A model generated the notes under the pieces. That model ran no database searches and had not been told where the DNA came from. It saw only the letters and a program-made list of their open reading frames with translations. A program made the position numbers and the translations under genes. A DNA stretch of 64,000 bases from Prescottella defluvii (GTDB lineage: Bacteria; Actinomycetota; Actinomycetes; Mycobacteriales; Mycobacteriaceae), in the NCBI GenBank assembly GCA_029690005.1, contig CP121458.1, forward strand, positions 248,001-312,000. The letters run 5' to 3'. This document shows, one piece after another, positions 20,093 to 30,924 of this stretch; positions within the stretch are counted from its first letter, which is position 1; the number at the start of each line of letters is the position of its first letter.

Positions 20093-20677
20093 CTAGCTCG
20101 ATTTGGCCGCCTTCGCCGCGGCCTTGGCGGCCTGCTTGAACTCGCGCACCTCGAGGAGCGTCTGCCGGTCGACGACGTCGGCGATCGACCGGCGGGAGCC
20201 GTCGTCGCCGTACGATCCGGCCGCCTCACGCCAGCCCGTCGGCTGCACGCCGATCTGCTTGCCCAGCAGGGCCAGGAAGATCCGGGCCTTCTGGTCGCCG
20301 TAGCCGGGCAGCGCCTTGAGTCGTTTCAGCACTTCCTTGCCGTCGGGGTCGCCCGACGTCCAGATCGCGGCGGTGTCGCCGTCGTAGCGCTCCACGATGT
20401 ACACGCACAGCGACTGGATGCGCTCGCCCATCGACTTCGGGAACCGGTGCACCGCCGGCGGCTGCGAGCACACCGCGATGAAATCGTCCGGGTTCATCTC
20501 CGCGATCTTGTGGACGTCGAGGCCGGCGAGCCGGTCGTCGAGCTTCTTCGGGCCGGCGAAAGCCGTCTCCATCGGCACCTGCTGGTCGAGGAGCATGCCG
20601 ATCAGCAGCGCGAGCGGGTCCGACGCCAGCAGGGCGTCCGCTTCCGGGTCACCGACGAGGTTCAGCGTGAGTGCCAT
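20093..20677 (-). CDS. HhH-GPD-type base-excision repair protein
   Basis: The protein (194 residues from the ATG at 20677) has the HhH-GPD fold: a helical N-terminus with LIGMLLDQQVPMETAF near residue 25, where Gln-Gln-Val resembles the substrate-pocket helix of such glycosylases, and LKALPGYGDQKARIFLALL near residue 118 as the helix-hairpin-helix. The downstream catalytic Asp of classical AlkA/Nth enzymes is not obvious. It ends in an Ala/Lys-rich tail (KQAAKAAAKAAKSS) that may bind DNA. Members are usually annotated as HhH-GPD base-excision DNA repair proteins. The 28-base tandem repeat covers the start region. Confidence 0.8.
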   Translation of the reverse strand: MALTLNLVGDPEADALLASDPLALLIGMLLDQQVPMETAFAGPKKLDDRLAGLDVHKIAEMNPDDFIAVCSQPPAVHRFPKSMGERIQSLCVYIVERYDGDTAAIWTSGDPDGKEVLKRLKALPGYGDQKARIFLALLGKQIGVQPTGWREAAGSYGDDGSRRSIADVVDRQTLLEVREFKQAAKAAAKAAKSS

Positions 20678-20733
20678 CCCACGATCCTGCCATCCGGCCG
20701 GACGCCCCACGATCCTGCCATCCGGCCGGACGC
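20678..20733. repeat. 28-base perfect tandem duplication
   Basis: The unit CCCACGATCCTGCCATCCGG plus GCGGACGC-type end occurs twice head to tail (20678-20705 and 20706-20733) immediately before the ATG of the HhH-GPD gene at 20677. On the gene strand each copy contains GGATGGCAGGATCG, so the ribosome-site-like GGATGG is duplicated. The perfect identity suggests a recent slippage event. Confidence 0.85.
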
Positions 20734-20758
20734 CGTAGGCGCCATCCGCAGGTCGGGG

Positions 20759-22071
20759 TCACGAGGGGCGGCGCCAGAGGACCACGATCACGACGACGCC
20801 GGCGGTGATCGCGATCGTCGCCGCCAGCGCCTCGAGCCAGTGACTGAACAGGGTCGGCTGGTCCACCGCGGGCACTGCCGCCAGCGCGGCGAACACCGCG
20901 ACCACCCCGATGACGCCAGCCGCCACCGACCACGCCTGCGCGATCCGCGAATGCCGGCGACCGCGACGCTCGGCGCTGCGCAGCAGAGCCCGCTCGATCA
21001 CCCGGGTCGCCTCCCCCAGTTCGGCGTCGAGCACCGTCATCTCCGCCGACAGCCGGCGCACCAGCACCGTCCGCAGCTGCGCGGGCGTCATCCGCGGCAG
21101 TGACACGCCGTCGTGCCGCGCCTCGGTGACCAGCAGGACACGCTCCATGCGCCGCGCCTGCACCGCGGCGACGTCGTCGAGCGCGGCGAGCAGGCGACCG
21201 TCCTCGAGTGCGTCGTGGTCGTGCAGATGATCGAGCACCAACCGGTAGTCCGCGGCGTGCCGGGCCCGGACCGCGACCCACGGCACGAGCGCACGGATCA
21301 TCTCGCTCACCCCGAAGACGCCGTGATCGTGGTCGGCGGCGGTCGCGTCGAGATCGAACACGATCGCCCCGGCGTCCTCGCGGACGGCGATGGCCGCGCC
21401 CGCCCGCAGGGGCCGTTCGACCAGGGCGATGCGCTCCCAACTCCATCCGGCGGTGTCCGTTCCGCCGCCGTCCACCCGCTGCCGAACACGGTCGCCGCCG
21501 CCGCGCACCTCGATCGCGAGGGCCGCCGACGCGCGTTCGTGCCCGGAACCGGCGACGAGTTCGGACAGCGGGAGGTTCGGGACCGCGGCGTCGAGGTCCC
21601 GGAACACGTCGTGCAACCGGGCGTCGGTGGTCAGGCCGAACGGTGCGAGAAACCGGTCGACCGTGGCGCCGATTCCGTCGGCGCGCCAGTCGACCAATCC
21701 CTCAGTCACAGAGGCCACCAGCGCCTCACACGCGAGCACCGCCCCTGCCCCGGCACGATCCACAGCGACAGGCATCGCGCCGGCCGCCCGACATGGATTG
21801 CCGCAGAATCCCTTCCGAGCACCAGCTCGTTCCCGGCGCCATCGACGGTTCCCCGTGCCGCGTGCAGTCGCAGCGGCAGCGGTGTGCTCACCGGCTCGGC
21901 GCTCGACGCGGGTAGGAACGGAGCGAGATCGGGTCGCTGCTCCGATCCGACCTCCGAGTCACCCAGCGCGCCGGGGATGTTCAGAGCCAGGAGGAAGACA
22001 TCGAGGATCGCTGGTCGACGCGTCGAGACCGTCGGCGATCCGTGTCCGTCAACAGCGGCCGGGGTGGCCAT
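20759..22071 (-). CDS. Hypothetical protein with two C-terminal membrane segments, frameshifted
   Basis: Two frames join into a 437-residue protein after adding one G near 21780 (giving HVGRPGAMPVAVDRAGAG). The bulk (about 1-370) is soluble with Ala/Asp/Arg-rich helices, including a region of long helices with LRTVLVRRLSAEMTVLDAELGEATRVIERALL that may be coiled coil. Two hydrophobic segments near the C-terminus (VAAGVIGVVAVFAALAAVP and ALAATIAITAGVVVIVVLW) would anchor it by a hairpin, leaving the large domain cytoplasmic. The family resembles the CATRA-like or toxin-associated membrane proteins only in shape; I do not assign one. The start at 22071 (ATG) or 22083 (GTG) is uncertain. Confidence 0.6.
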
Positions 22072-22153
22072 GGCACTCACCACTTTCGAACCCGCCGCGT
22101 CCGGCGCGGCGACCTGGCCGGAGTATCGCAGCTTTTCCGGCCGAGTGGGGAAG

Positions 22154-23320
22154 CTATGACGTCTCGTGCGCGCGGCCCAGCAGCGCCGCCGCCCCCTCCA
22201 CCAGGAGTTCCCGCCAGTGGATGTAGTCGTGACCGCCGCAGAACTCGCGGTAGTCGACGTCGAAGCCCTTGCCCCGGAGAAGGTCCCGTACCTGGCGGTT
22301 CTCGTCGATCAGCCGGGGTTCGAGGAGCCCGGCCGCCATCCAGAATCGGGACTTGCTCACGTCCAGATCAGCGAGCTGTGCCTGCACCGAGCATCCCGCC
22401 ATCTCGGGCCGCGGCCACCAGAACGATCCCGACAGACTGACCGCCCCTCCGAAATGATCGGGCGCCTGCAGCGCGGCGAACGTGGCCGCGAGTCCGCCGT
22501 AGCTCGAACCACCGACGAGTACTGATTCCGGATCTTCTGTCGCACACCACTTTTCGCGAAGGTACGGCAGCAGATCGCCGGTGAGTGCGTCCAGGAAATC
22601 TGCGTTGCAGGGCAGTTCTCGCGACCGCAGCCCAGGCTCGATGCTGTCGATCATCACCACCAGCGGCACCCGGTACCCGCGCTCACCGAGCCGATCGAGG
22701 GCGGGCGCGAGGGGAACCTCGATCGCCGTCACGCGACCGTCGAACACGACCAGCACCGGACGGTCCTCAGTGGCGATTCCCGACGGTTCGTAGATCCAGA
22801 TACTTCGGCGCACCCCGGCGAGCACGCGCGACTCCTCCGTCATGGTGCCTCGCGCCGGCACACCGGACACCCACCACCGCCGCGCGGGAGCACCCGGCAT
22901 CACCGCCTCCGAGCGCGCCGGTAAACCCATCGACGAGACGGGCGGGAGGCGGTTCTCGTCGTCCGTCACGAGCCCGGCGATGACGCCGCGCCACCACTCC
23001 CATTCGGTCTGCCCCTCGCCGGGACGGGTGATCGGGTCCACGCGCGGCAGAAAGCCGTAACCGCCGCGCCACTGGTCCGGCACCTCCACCGACAGCGCCC
23101 ACAGATCGCTGCCCGGCACTTGCCGGAGCGCGCTGCCGCCGAGGTCCCGGCGATCGGTGATGCCGTTGGCGTCGAGATTGACGTGGCGGACCGGTGATCC
23201 AGCCGGCGCACGCCACACGAAGGTCGCGGTCACGAACCCCGGCGGACCCGGGTCGATCAACGGCCCGCCTTCCGCTCGCAGGCGTCGCTCCAGGACAGCG
23301 GCGGGTGCGACGTCAAACAT
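22154..23320 (-). CDS. fes: Enterochelin (siderophore) esterase
   Basis: A 388-residue Fes-family protein: an N-terminal beta domain (FVTATFVWRAPAGSPVRHVNLDANG), then an alpha/beta hydrolase domain with nucleophile GGSSYGG near residue 267 and GGHDYIHWRE near residue 363 giving the catalytic His. It should cleave a ferric catecholate tri-ester siderophore in the cytoplasm to free iron. It is divergent from a siderophore-binding lipoprotein and both share the iron box, so expression is expected to rise in iron starvation. The frame is intact. Confidence 0.92.
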   Translation of the reverse strand: MFDVAPAAVLERRLRAEGGPLIDPGPPGFVTATFVWRAPAGSPVRHVNLDANGITDRRDLGGSALRQVPGSDLWALSVEVPDQWRGGYGFLPRVDPITRPGEGQTEWEWWRGVIAGLVTDDENRLPPVSSMGLPARSEAVMPGAPARRWWVSGVPARGTMTEESRVLAGVRRSIWIYEPSGIATEDRPVLVVFDGRVTAIEVPLAPALDRLGERGYRVPLVVMIDSIEPGLRSRELPCNADFLDALTGDLLPYLREKWCATEDPESVLVGGSSYGGLAATFAALQAPDHFGGAVSLSGSFWWPRPEMAGCSVQAQLADLDVSKSRFWMAAGLLEPRLIDENRQVRDLLRGKGFDVDYREFCGGHDYIHWRELLVEGAAALLGRAHETS

Positions 23321-23333
23321 AGGTACCCCTCAC

Positions 23334-23352
23334 TTAGGCGACGCTTGCCTAA
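23334..23352. promoter_or_regulatory. IdeR/DtxR iron box
   Basis: TTAGGCGACGCTTGCCTAA matches the 19-base IdeR/DtxR consensus TTAGGTTAGGCTAACCTAA at 14 of 19 positions, with both outer TTAGG/CCTAA arms perfect. It lies 14 bases before the esterase start and 41 before the binding-protein start, in a position to repress both divergent promoters when Fe2+ is plentiful. Confidence 0.85.
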
Positions 23353-23393
23353 GCATAGGGTTTGGTCGTACCCACCCCCTCAGGAGGAACCCC

Positions 23394-24424
23394 TTGTCTC
23401 CATCCACGCTTCGCCGACGCGCGGTCGGCACCCGGGTCGCGATCGCCCTCGGCGCGCTCGCGATCGGCCTGACGACCGTCGCCTGCTCGTCCGACGACAC
23501 ATCGGCGGAGGCCCCGACATCCACCGGCACCGAATCCGGCGAGTGGCCTCGTGCCGTCGAGACCGCCAGGGGCCCAGTCACTCTCGACGCCCAGCCGCAG
23601 CGGATCGTCTCCACCAGCGTGACGCTCACCGGGGCACTGCTCTCGCTCGATGCACCGCTGATCGGCACCGGCGCACAGCCCAAGAGCACCGTCACCACCG
23701 ACCAGGGCCTGTTCACCCAATGGGCCGACATCGCCACCGGGCGCGGTGTCGAGGTCCTCTATCAGGGCCCGCCGAACGTCGAGAAGATCACCGCCGCCGC
23801 ACCGGACCTCATCGTCGTCTCCACGAGCGGCGCCGACTCGGCCGCCCAGCAGGTCGAGACACTGTCCAAGATCGCCCGACGCTGCTGTTCGACTACTCCG
23901 ACAAGTCGTGGCAGGACCTGACCACCCAACTGGCCGCCGTCGTGGGCAAGGAGGACCGCGCGAAGGAGCTGCTCGCCGAGTTCGACGCCAAGGTGGACAG
24001 CGCGAAGAGCACCATCGCTCCGGCACTGCAGGCCGGCGCCACCCCGGTGAACATCCTCACCTACAACTCGCCGGAGGATTCGAAGATCTTCACCGCCGAA
24101 TCGGCGCAGGGGCGCCTCGCGACGCGACTCGGCCTGACGATCGCCGACCTGCCCGCCGAGATCGCGGGCGAAGGCGCAGCAGCCGGGCGATCCGACATCG
24201 TCGGGGTGAACATGGAGAACCTGCCGCGCGCACTGACCGGCGCGACGACGTTCATCATCAACGCGCAGCAGCCGAGCGCCGACAGGCTCGAGGCCGACCC
24301 GACGCTCGCCGCCGTGCCGTCGGTGCAGCGCGGCGCCGTCTACCCGCTCGGCTACGACAGCTTCCGCCTCGACTACTACAGCGCGAACAACGTCGTCGAC
24401 CGCATCGTGGCCGCGCTCGCCTAG
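23394..24424 (+). CDS. Ferric-siderophore ABC transporter binding lipoprotein, frameshifted
   Basis: A lipoprotein signal peptide (basic N-terminus, hydrophobic core, lipobox TTVAC with Cys31) leads into a FecB/FepB-type periplasmic-binding fold: QRIVSTSVTLTGALLSLD, ITAAAPDLIVVS, and a long connecting helix. One C is missing from the CCC run near 23878; restoring it gives SKIAPTLLFDYSDKSW and 343 residues. The TTG start at 23394 is set by AGGAGGAA 6 bases upstream. No permease or ATPase gene follows; it would rely on components encoded elsewhere. It lies under the shared iron box. Confidence 0.88.
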
Positions 24425-24458
24425 GCCGTCGAATTCCCGTTCAGGGCATAGGAACACG

Positions 24459-24491
24459 AGTGGCCGGGTACCTTCGCGGTGCCCGGCCACT
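24459..24491. terminator. Bidirectional hairpin terminator
   Basis: A 14-base-pair stem with one G-T pair (AGTGGCCGGGTACC / GGTGCCCGGCCACT) and the stable loop TTCGC lies in the 83-base gap between the convergent siderophore-binding gene and the aminotransferase. Confidence 0.75.
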
Positions 24492-24507
24492 GTGACGTTC
24501 GGAGGGA

Positions 24508-25812
<1,305 letters not shown>

Positions 25813-25848
25813 TCACCGACTCGACTGGTCGGGGACGGGAAGAGATAG

Positions 25849-25936
25849 GGGACCCCGCGCACCCGGCAGAGCCCGTTGACCCTTGCTGCCTTCCGGCCCT
25901 GGGGAGTTCACAGGATGCGCGCCGCGCGGGATCCGC
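25849..25936 (-). ncRNA. ffs: Signal recognition particle RNA (4.5S type)
   Basis: Read leftward, the segment holds the SRP domain IV signature CCGGAAGGCAGCAAGGG with the flanking GTGAACTCCCCAGGG, as in mycobacterial ffs. The ends pair: GGATCCCGCGC near 25934 with GCGCGGGGTCC near 25850. The RNA folds into one long hairpin that binds Ffh. Ends are estimated to a few bases. Confidence 0.9.
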
Positions 25937-26033
25937 CTACGAGTGTAACCGGACTGTCGAGGATCGCCACGACGCACCCCTCCATCGGGGCCCGTTTGGC
26001 ATTCGGCACCCCCGACCCGGTATGCTGCCCAAC

Positions 26034-26118
26034 GGAGGATTCGCCTAGTGGCCTATGGCGCTCGCCTGGAACGCGGGTTGGGTTAACGCCCTCAGGGGTT
26101 CAAATCCCCTATCCTCCG
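26034..26118 (+). tRNA. tRNA-Ser(GGA)
   Basis: The acceptor arms GGAGGAT and ATCCTCC pair, the T arm has GGGGTTCAAATCCCC, and the anticodon loop CTGGAAC reads GGA for UCC/UCU serine codons. A long variable arm is present, as class II tRNA requires. Discriminator is G and CCA is encoded at 26119-26121. Confidence 0.97.
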
Positions 26119-26126
26119 CCAACGGG

Positions 26127-26165
26127 AAGCCCCCGATCTGCGACACCGCAGGTCGGGGGCTTTCT
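26127..26165 (+). terminator. Terminator after tRNA-Ser(GGA)
   Basis: AAGCCCCCGATCTGCG pairs with CGCAGGTCGGGGGCTT around an ACAC loop and runs into TTTCT. It starts eight bases after the tRNA and has the classic G/C stem with a short T tract. Confidence 0.85.
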
Positions 26166-26282
26166 GTTCCCGAGCTTCGTCCGGCACGCCGGAGTCGCCC
26201 CGTGCACCGCAGGGTCCAAGGTCCCGACCTGGGGAGGGCCTGATTCGAGGACACCAACTGCGGTGTAAGTTGCTTAGCCATA

Positions 26283-26305
26283 CCTCACCGGAGGCGCCGG
26301 TGAGG
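26283..26305 (+). promoter_or_regulatory. Leader hairpin before the iron transporter, with a weak iron-box-like motif upstream
   Basis: A perfect 9-base-pair hairpin (CCTCACCGG / CCGGTGAGG, 5-base loop) lies 18 bases before the binding-protein ATG. Just upstream, GTTGCTTAGCCATACCTCA (26269-26287) matches the IdeR consensus at about 12 of 19 positions, much weaker than the box at 23334. Iron control of this operon is therefore only possible, not shown. Confidence 0.35.
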
Positions 26306-26322
26306 GCGATGAGAGGTCCGAG

Positions 26323-27362
26323 ATGGCAGCACGGTGGAAGAAGATCCTCGGCGTAGCGTTCGCGGCCACGACGCTGATCGGCGGCGTCGCGGCATGCTCG
26401 AACGACACCGATTCCGGCGGCTCCGGCGCTCCCGCCGGCAAGATCACCGTCTACAACGCGCAGCACGAGTCGCTGACCCAGGAATGGGTCGACGGCTTCG
26501 CCGAGGAGACCGGCATCGAGGTCACCCTGCGCAACGGATCGGACACCGAGCTCGCGAACCAGATCGTCGCCGAGGGATCCGCGTCGCCCGCGGACGTCTT
26601 CCTCACCGAGAACTCGCCGGCGATGGCGCTCGTGGAGAACGCCGGACAGTTCGCGGACGTCGACGCCGCCACCCTCGACCAGGTTCCCGCCCAGTTCCGC
26701 CCGTCGACCGGTAAGTGGACAGGCATCGCGGCCCGGTCGACGGTGTTCGTCTACAACAAGGACAAGCTCACCCCCGACCAGCTGCCCAAGTCGCTGCTGG
26801 ACCTGCAGAACCCCGAGTGGAAGGGCCGCTGGGGCGCATCGCCGTCGGGCGCCGACTTCCAGGCGATCGTCAGCGCCCTGCTCGAGCTGAAGGGCGAGGA
26901 CGCCACCAAGCAGTGGCTGGCCGGCATGAAGACGAACGCGGTCCCTACAAGGGCAACAGCACGGTGATGAAGGCCGTCAACGCCGGCGAGATCGACGGCG
27001 GCGTCATCTACCACTACTACTGGTTCGGCGATCAGGCCAAGACCGGTGAGAACAGCAAGAACACCGAGCTGCAGTACTTCAAGAACGAGGATCCGGGCGC
27101 ATTCGTGAGCGTCTCCGGTGGTGGCGTGCTGAAGTCGAGCAAGAATCAGGCGGCCGCACAGCAGTTCCTGAAGTACATCACCGGCAAGGCCGGTCAGGAG
27201 ATCCTGCAGACCGGCACCTCGTACGAGTACCCGGTCGGCAGCGGTGTCGCCGCCAACCCCGCGCTCGTGCCGCTCGCGGACCTGCAGTCTCCCAACGTCG
27301 ACCCGTCGAAGCTCAACAGCGCCAAGGTCACCCAGCTGATGACGGATGCCGGTCTTCTCTGA
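26323..27362 (+). CDS. Fe(III) ABC transporter substrate-binding lipoprotein, frameshifted
   Basis: A lipoprotein (lipobox GVAAC, Cys25) of the FbpA/FutA ferric-ion-binding family: [19 protein letters not shown] at the mature start, the [19 protein letters not shown] block, and the Tyr cluster [13 protein letters not shown] that supplies the iron-ligand tyrosines. One G is missing from the GG run near 26940; restoring it gives [14 protein letters not shown] and 346 residues. The ATG at 26323 has GAGAGG before it. It is first in a three-gene operon with the permease, overlapping it by 17 bases. It binds Fe3+ outside the membrane. Confidence 0.9.
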
Positions 27363-28899
27363 GCGAATCGGGGGCGGGCCAAGCCCCGCCCCGCTTGCTC
27401 TCGTCGTGATCGTGGCGGCGCTCGTCGCCGTCACACTGATTCCACTCGGCTACGTCGTCACCACCACCATCTCGACCGGGTGGGAGACGGCGTCGGCCCT
27501 GATCTTCCGCCCCCGCGTCGGCGACCTGATGGTCAACACCGTCTCGCTGGTGGTCGTCACCCTCCCGATCTGCGCGGTGCTCGGCGTCGGCGCGGCCTGG
27601 CTCGTCGAGCGCACGACCGTCGCGGGATTCCGTTGGTGGGGTCCGGTTCTCGCCGCCCCGCTGGCCGTCCCGGCGTTCGTGAACAGCTATGCCTGGGTGA
27701 CCGTCATCCCGTCCATGCACGGACTGTGGTCCGGCGTCCTCGTCGCCACCCTCTCCTACTTCCCGTTGGTCGCGCTTCCCGTCGCGGCCGCGCTGCGGCG
27801 GCTCGATCCCGCCGTCGAGGAATCCGCCCGCGCACTCGGATCCGGGCCGTGGGCGGTGTTCTTCCGCGTGGTCATCCCGCAGCTGCGCCTGCCCATCCTC
27901 GGCGGCAGCCTGCTGATCAGCCTGCATCTGCTCGCCGAATACGGCGCCTTCGCGATGCTGCGGTTCGACACCTTCACCACCGCGATCCTCGAACAGTTCC
28001 AGTCCACGTTCAACGGCGCCGCCGGCAGCGTGCTGGCGAGTGTGCTGGTCGTGTGCTGCCTGGTCCTCCTCATCGCCGAGTCCGGCGCCCGCGGCTCCGC
28101 CCGCTACGCCCGCATCGGTTCCGGTGCCCCACGTCAGGCAACGCGCGTGCGGCTGCGGTGGAGCGCGATTCCGGCGGCGCTGTCGCTGACCGGTCTCACG
28201 GCGCTCGCGTTGGGCGTCCCGGTGTGGACCATCGTGCGGTGGCTTCGGATCGGCGGCTCCGAGGTGTGGCAGTCACCGCGCATCTGGTCCGCGCTGTCGC
28301 AGACCCTGACCTTCGGCATCGCCGGCGCTCTGGTCGCGACCGCGCTCGCGTTCCCCGTCGCCTGGCTGGCGGTCCGCTGGCCCGGCGTGATCAGCAAGAT
28401 CGTCGAAGGCACCAACTACGTCACCAGTTCGCTGCCCGGCATCGTCACCGCGTTGGCGCTGATCACCGTGACGATCCGCTACGCCAACCCGCTGTACCAG
28501 ACGACGACGATGGTGATCGTCGCGTACGTGCTGATGTTCCTGCCGCGGTCGCTGGTGTCGCTCCGCTCGGGCCTCGCCCAGGTGCCGGTCGGCCTCGAGG
28601 AGGCCTCGGCCGCGCTCGGCAAACCGCCCGCGGCGACGTTCTGGCGAGTGACGCTGCGGCTGACGGCGCCGTCGGCCGCGGTCGGCGCGGCGCTGGTGTT
28701 CATGGCCGTCGCGACGGAACTGACCGCGACCCTGCTGCTCGCACCGACCGGCACCAGCACGCTGTCCACGCGTTTCTGGGCCCTCACCGGCGACCTCGAC
28801 TACGCGGCCGCGGCGCCGTACGCGCTGCTGATGATCGTGCTGTCGCTGCCGATGACCTACCTGTTGTTCAGCCAATCCCGGAAGGCGGCCGGCGCATGA
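27346..28899 (+). CDS. Fe(III) ABC transporter permease
   Basis: A 517-residue membrane protein with two fused binding-protein-dependent transport domains, about twelve membrane segments in all. Each half has the EAA loop that contacts the ATPase: [23 protein letters not shown] near residue 155 and [22 protein letters not shown] near residue 420. This fused layout is typical for FbpB/FutB-type ferric transporters. It starts inside the end of the binding-protein gene and its TGA overlaps the ATPase ATG, so the three are co-translated. Confidence 0.93.
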   Translation: MPVFSERIGGGPSPAPLALVVIVAALVAVTLIPLGYVVTTTISTGWETASALIFRPRVGDLMVNTVSLVVVTLPICAVLGVGAAWLVERTTVAGFRWWGPVLAAPLAVPAFVNSYAWVTVIPSMHGLWSGVLVATLSYFPLVALPVAAALRRLDPAVEESARALGSGPWAVFFRVVIPQLRLPILGGSLLISLHLLAEYGAFAMLRFDTFTTAILEQFQSTFNGAAGSVLASVLVVCCLVLLIAESGARGSARYARIGSGAPRQATRVRLRWSAIPAALSLTGLTALALGVPVWTIVRWLRIGGSEVWQSPRIWSALSQTLTFGIAGALVATALAFPVAWLAVRWPGVISKIVEGTNYVTSSLPGIVTALALITVTIRYANPLYQTTTMVIVAYVLMFLPRSLVSLRSGLAQVPVGLEEASAALGKPPAATFWRVTLRLTAPSAAVGAALVFMAVATELTATLLLAPTGTSTLSTRFWALTGDLDYAAAAPYALLMIVLSLPMTYLLFSQSRKAAGA

Positions 28900-29941
28900 G
28901 CGAGATCGTGATCGACAAGGTGTCGAAGTCGTTCGGTCCGACGGACGTGTTGCGCGGCGTCGGCATCGAGGTCGAGCGCGGCTCCATCACCGCGGTGGTC
29001 GGGTCGTCGGGCTGCGGCAAGACCACGCTGCTACGGATCATCGCCGGCTTCGAGCGGCCCGACGGCGGCACGGTGTCGATCGGCGGCACCGTCGTCGCCG
29101 GTGACGGACAGATGGTGCCCGCGCACCGGCGTCGCGTCGGATACGTGGCGCAGGACGGCGCCCTGTTCCCGCACCTGACCGTCGGCGCGAACATCGCGTA
29201 CGGGTTGCCCGGCTCCCGGTGGCGCGGCCGCAAGGCGTCCGAGGCGCGCGTCGCCGAACTGCTGGAGATGGTCTCGCTCGACAGCTCCTACGCACGTCGG
29301 CGACCCCACGAGCTCTCCGGCGGTCAGCAGCAGCGCGTCGCTCTCGCCCGGGCGCTCGCCCGCGACCCCGAGGTGATGCTGCTCGACGAGCCGTTCAGCG
29401 CCCTCGACGCGGGCCTGCGCGTGACGACCCGCAAGTCGGTGGCGCAGACCCTGGGCGCGGCGGGGGTGACGACGCTGCTGGTCACGCACGACCAGGAGGA
29501 GGCGTTGACGTTCGCCGGGCAGGTCGCGGTGATGCGCGCCGGGCAGTTCGCCCAGGTGGGCACCCCGGAGCAGCTGTACCACTCCCCGTCGACGACTTCA
29601 CCGCCCGCTTCCTCGGCGAGTGCGTGCTGCTACCCGCCGACGTCGCCGACGGTGTCGCGTCGTGCGCACTGGGCCGGATCCCGGTCCGCAACACCGACTT
29701 CCGCGGCCCCGGCCGACTGATGCTGCGGCCCGAGCAGATCGTCGCGACCGCGGTGACCGAGGGCGGCACCGGCACCGTGACCCGCACCGAGTTCCTGGGC
29801 GCTCCCGCTCTGCTCGACATCACCCTCGACTCCGGCACCGAGATCCTGGTGCGCCAGGCCAGCACCCGCACCCCCGACGTCGGCACCCGCGTGACCGTCG
29901 ACGTCATCAGCGAGGCCGAGGTGTTCCCGCCCACGCACTGA
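28896..29941 (+). CDS. Fe(III) ABC transporter ATP-binding protein, frameshifted
   Basis: The ATPase is typical of the FbpC/FutC/PotA group: Walker [10 protein letters not shown] near residue 35, signature [15 protein letters not shown] near 135, Walker [13 protein letters not shown] near 157, switch His in THDQEEAL, and a C-terminal TOBE-like domain. One C is missing from the CCCC run near 29595; restoring it gives [16 protein letters not shown] and 348 residues. The start ATG overlaps the permease stop (ATGA). An apparent 746-residue frame joining it to upstream sequence is a shadow of the permease, not a fusion. Confidence 0.92.
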
Positions 29942-29951
29942 CCCGCGGCCG

Positions 29952-30023
29952 AACGCTCACCCGCCCGGCGCGTTGGTGATCTTCTCCCCGCGGGGCTCAC
30001 CGCCCACCACGGGTTGTCCATGC
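29952..30023. repeat. Direct repeat copy A: duplicated 3' end of the lipoprotein gene
   Basis: These 72 bases match 30923-30995 with about four differences, and the first 38 bases are identical. Copy B is the last 22 or so codons and stop of the lipoprotein gene ending at 30928; copy A is an orphan tail that still encodes EKITNAPGG plus a stop when read leftward. The period is 971 bases and the segment between the copies carries the DUF2510 gene. Confidence 0.88.
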
Positions 30024-30528
30024 ATCGACCGGACAGCGGTCGTTTCGTGTCGGGACGCGAATGTAACTTGTATCGTTGCCTGGCCGAGTTCCCGCAATGG
30101 ACGGGTACTCACGTCGGCGCTCACTGGGGGGTGCTGGTAGGTGAAGCAAAGTGCACGACGAATCCGGGGGATCATTGCGTCCAGCGACGAATACGTTTGC
30201 GTGTCCGCGGCGAACGACCACATCTCACGGGATCGATCGACCCGAGTCCCCTTCTCGAGACGCCGACTGCGGCCGGCCAACGCCTCGATGCGTGCACCAA
30301 ACGGACAGATGAGGTCATCCGGACGGTAGCCGCCTGCGCCACAGCCGTCCGCAATCATTCGATGCGATAGAAGACGCGGCGGTTCACATGCGCTCGCGCC
30401 GGCATCTCCGCCTGCCCACGTCACGTCCAAGCTTCGGACACACGGATCCTGTACGCCTCGAACGACTCGGCTCCGCGCAACTCGCACGGAGTTACGACCC
30501 ACCGAATCCAATCCCAACGGAGGAACCC
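30024..30528. other. About 500 bases without a supported gene
   Basis: The segment lies between repeat copy A and the DUF2510 gene. Short frames on both strands (for example 30141-30329 rightward and 30014-30370 rightward) lack ribosome sites, G/C third-position bias and recognisable domains. GC is somewhat lower than in neighbouring genes. It could hold the DUF2510 promoter and decayed sequence. Confidence 0.5.
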
Positions 30529-30924
30529 ATGACCACGCCCGAAAATTCGCTCGTTCCCGCGCCGGTTTCGTCGAACCCCGACACTCTTGTCCTTCCGATG
30601 GTTGTTCCCTCGACACCGGCCCCGACTCCGCCGCCTTCCACGACACCTGCCGGTTGGTACGCGGATCCGGACGGAAAGCCGGTTCAGCGGTACTGGGACG
30701 GAAATCGGTGGACGGAACACACCGCACCTCAGGCACATGCACCGGCCGTCGCCGCGCCGCCCGCTCCGATCATCATCAACAATTCCTCGTCGGCATCGGC
30801 AGCGGCAACCGTCGTGGTGGCCGGCCGAAAGCCCGTCAACCATCTGCTGCACTTCATCCTGACGATCCTCACTGGCGGGCTGTGGCTCTTCGTGTGGATC
30901 ATCGTCGCCATCGCCCGGCGATAA
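30529..30924 (+). CDS. DUF2510-domain membrane protein
   Basis: A 131-residue protein. A Pro/Thr/Val-rich N-terminal 40 residues lead into a DUF2510 motif, PAGWYADPDGKPVQRYWDGNRWTEHT, at about 41-66. An Ala/Pro linker with IIINNSSSASAA follows, and a single C-terminal hydrophobic helix (LLHFILTILTGGLWLFVWIIVAIA) ends in Arg-Arg. The ATG at 30529 follows GGAGGAAC. DUF2510 proteins are common in actinobacteria and of unknown role, often membrane-associated. It sits inside the 971-base unit bounded by the duplicated lipoprotein tail. Confidence 0.82.
   Translation: MTTPENSLVPAPVSSNPDTLVLPMVVPSTPAPTPPPSTTPAGWYADPDGKPVQRYWDGNRWTEHTAPQAHAPAVAAPPAPIIINNSSSASAAATVVVAGRKPVNHLLHFILTILTGGLWLFVWIIVAIARR

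Noticed and set aside
27480..29720. A 746-residue frame that looks like a permease-ATPase fusion
   Set aside because: Its first 470 residues are an out-of-frame shadow of the real permease. The ATPase has its own ATG at 28896 overlapping the permease stop.
30141..30329. A 62-residue rightward small frame in the repeat-bounded segment
   Set aside because: GTG start, Arg/Ser-rich product and mixed third-base use give too little support for a gene.
29957..30742. A 261-residue leftward frame whose C-terminus equals the lipoprotein tail
   Set aside because: The matching tail is the direct repeat copy A. The remainder has no ribosome site, domain or codon bias and runs antisense to the DUF2510 gene.
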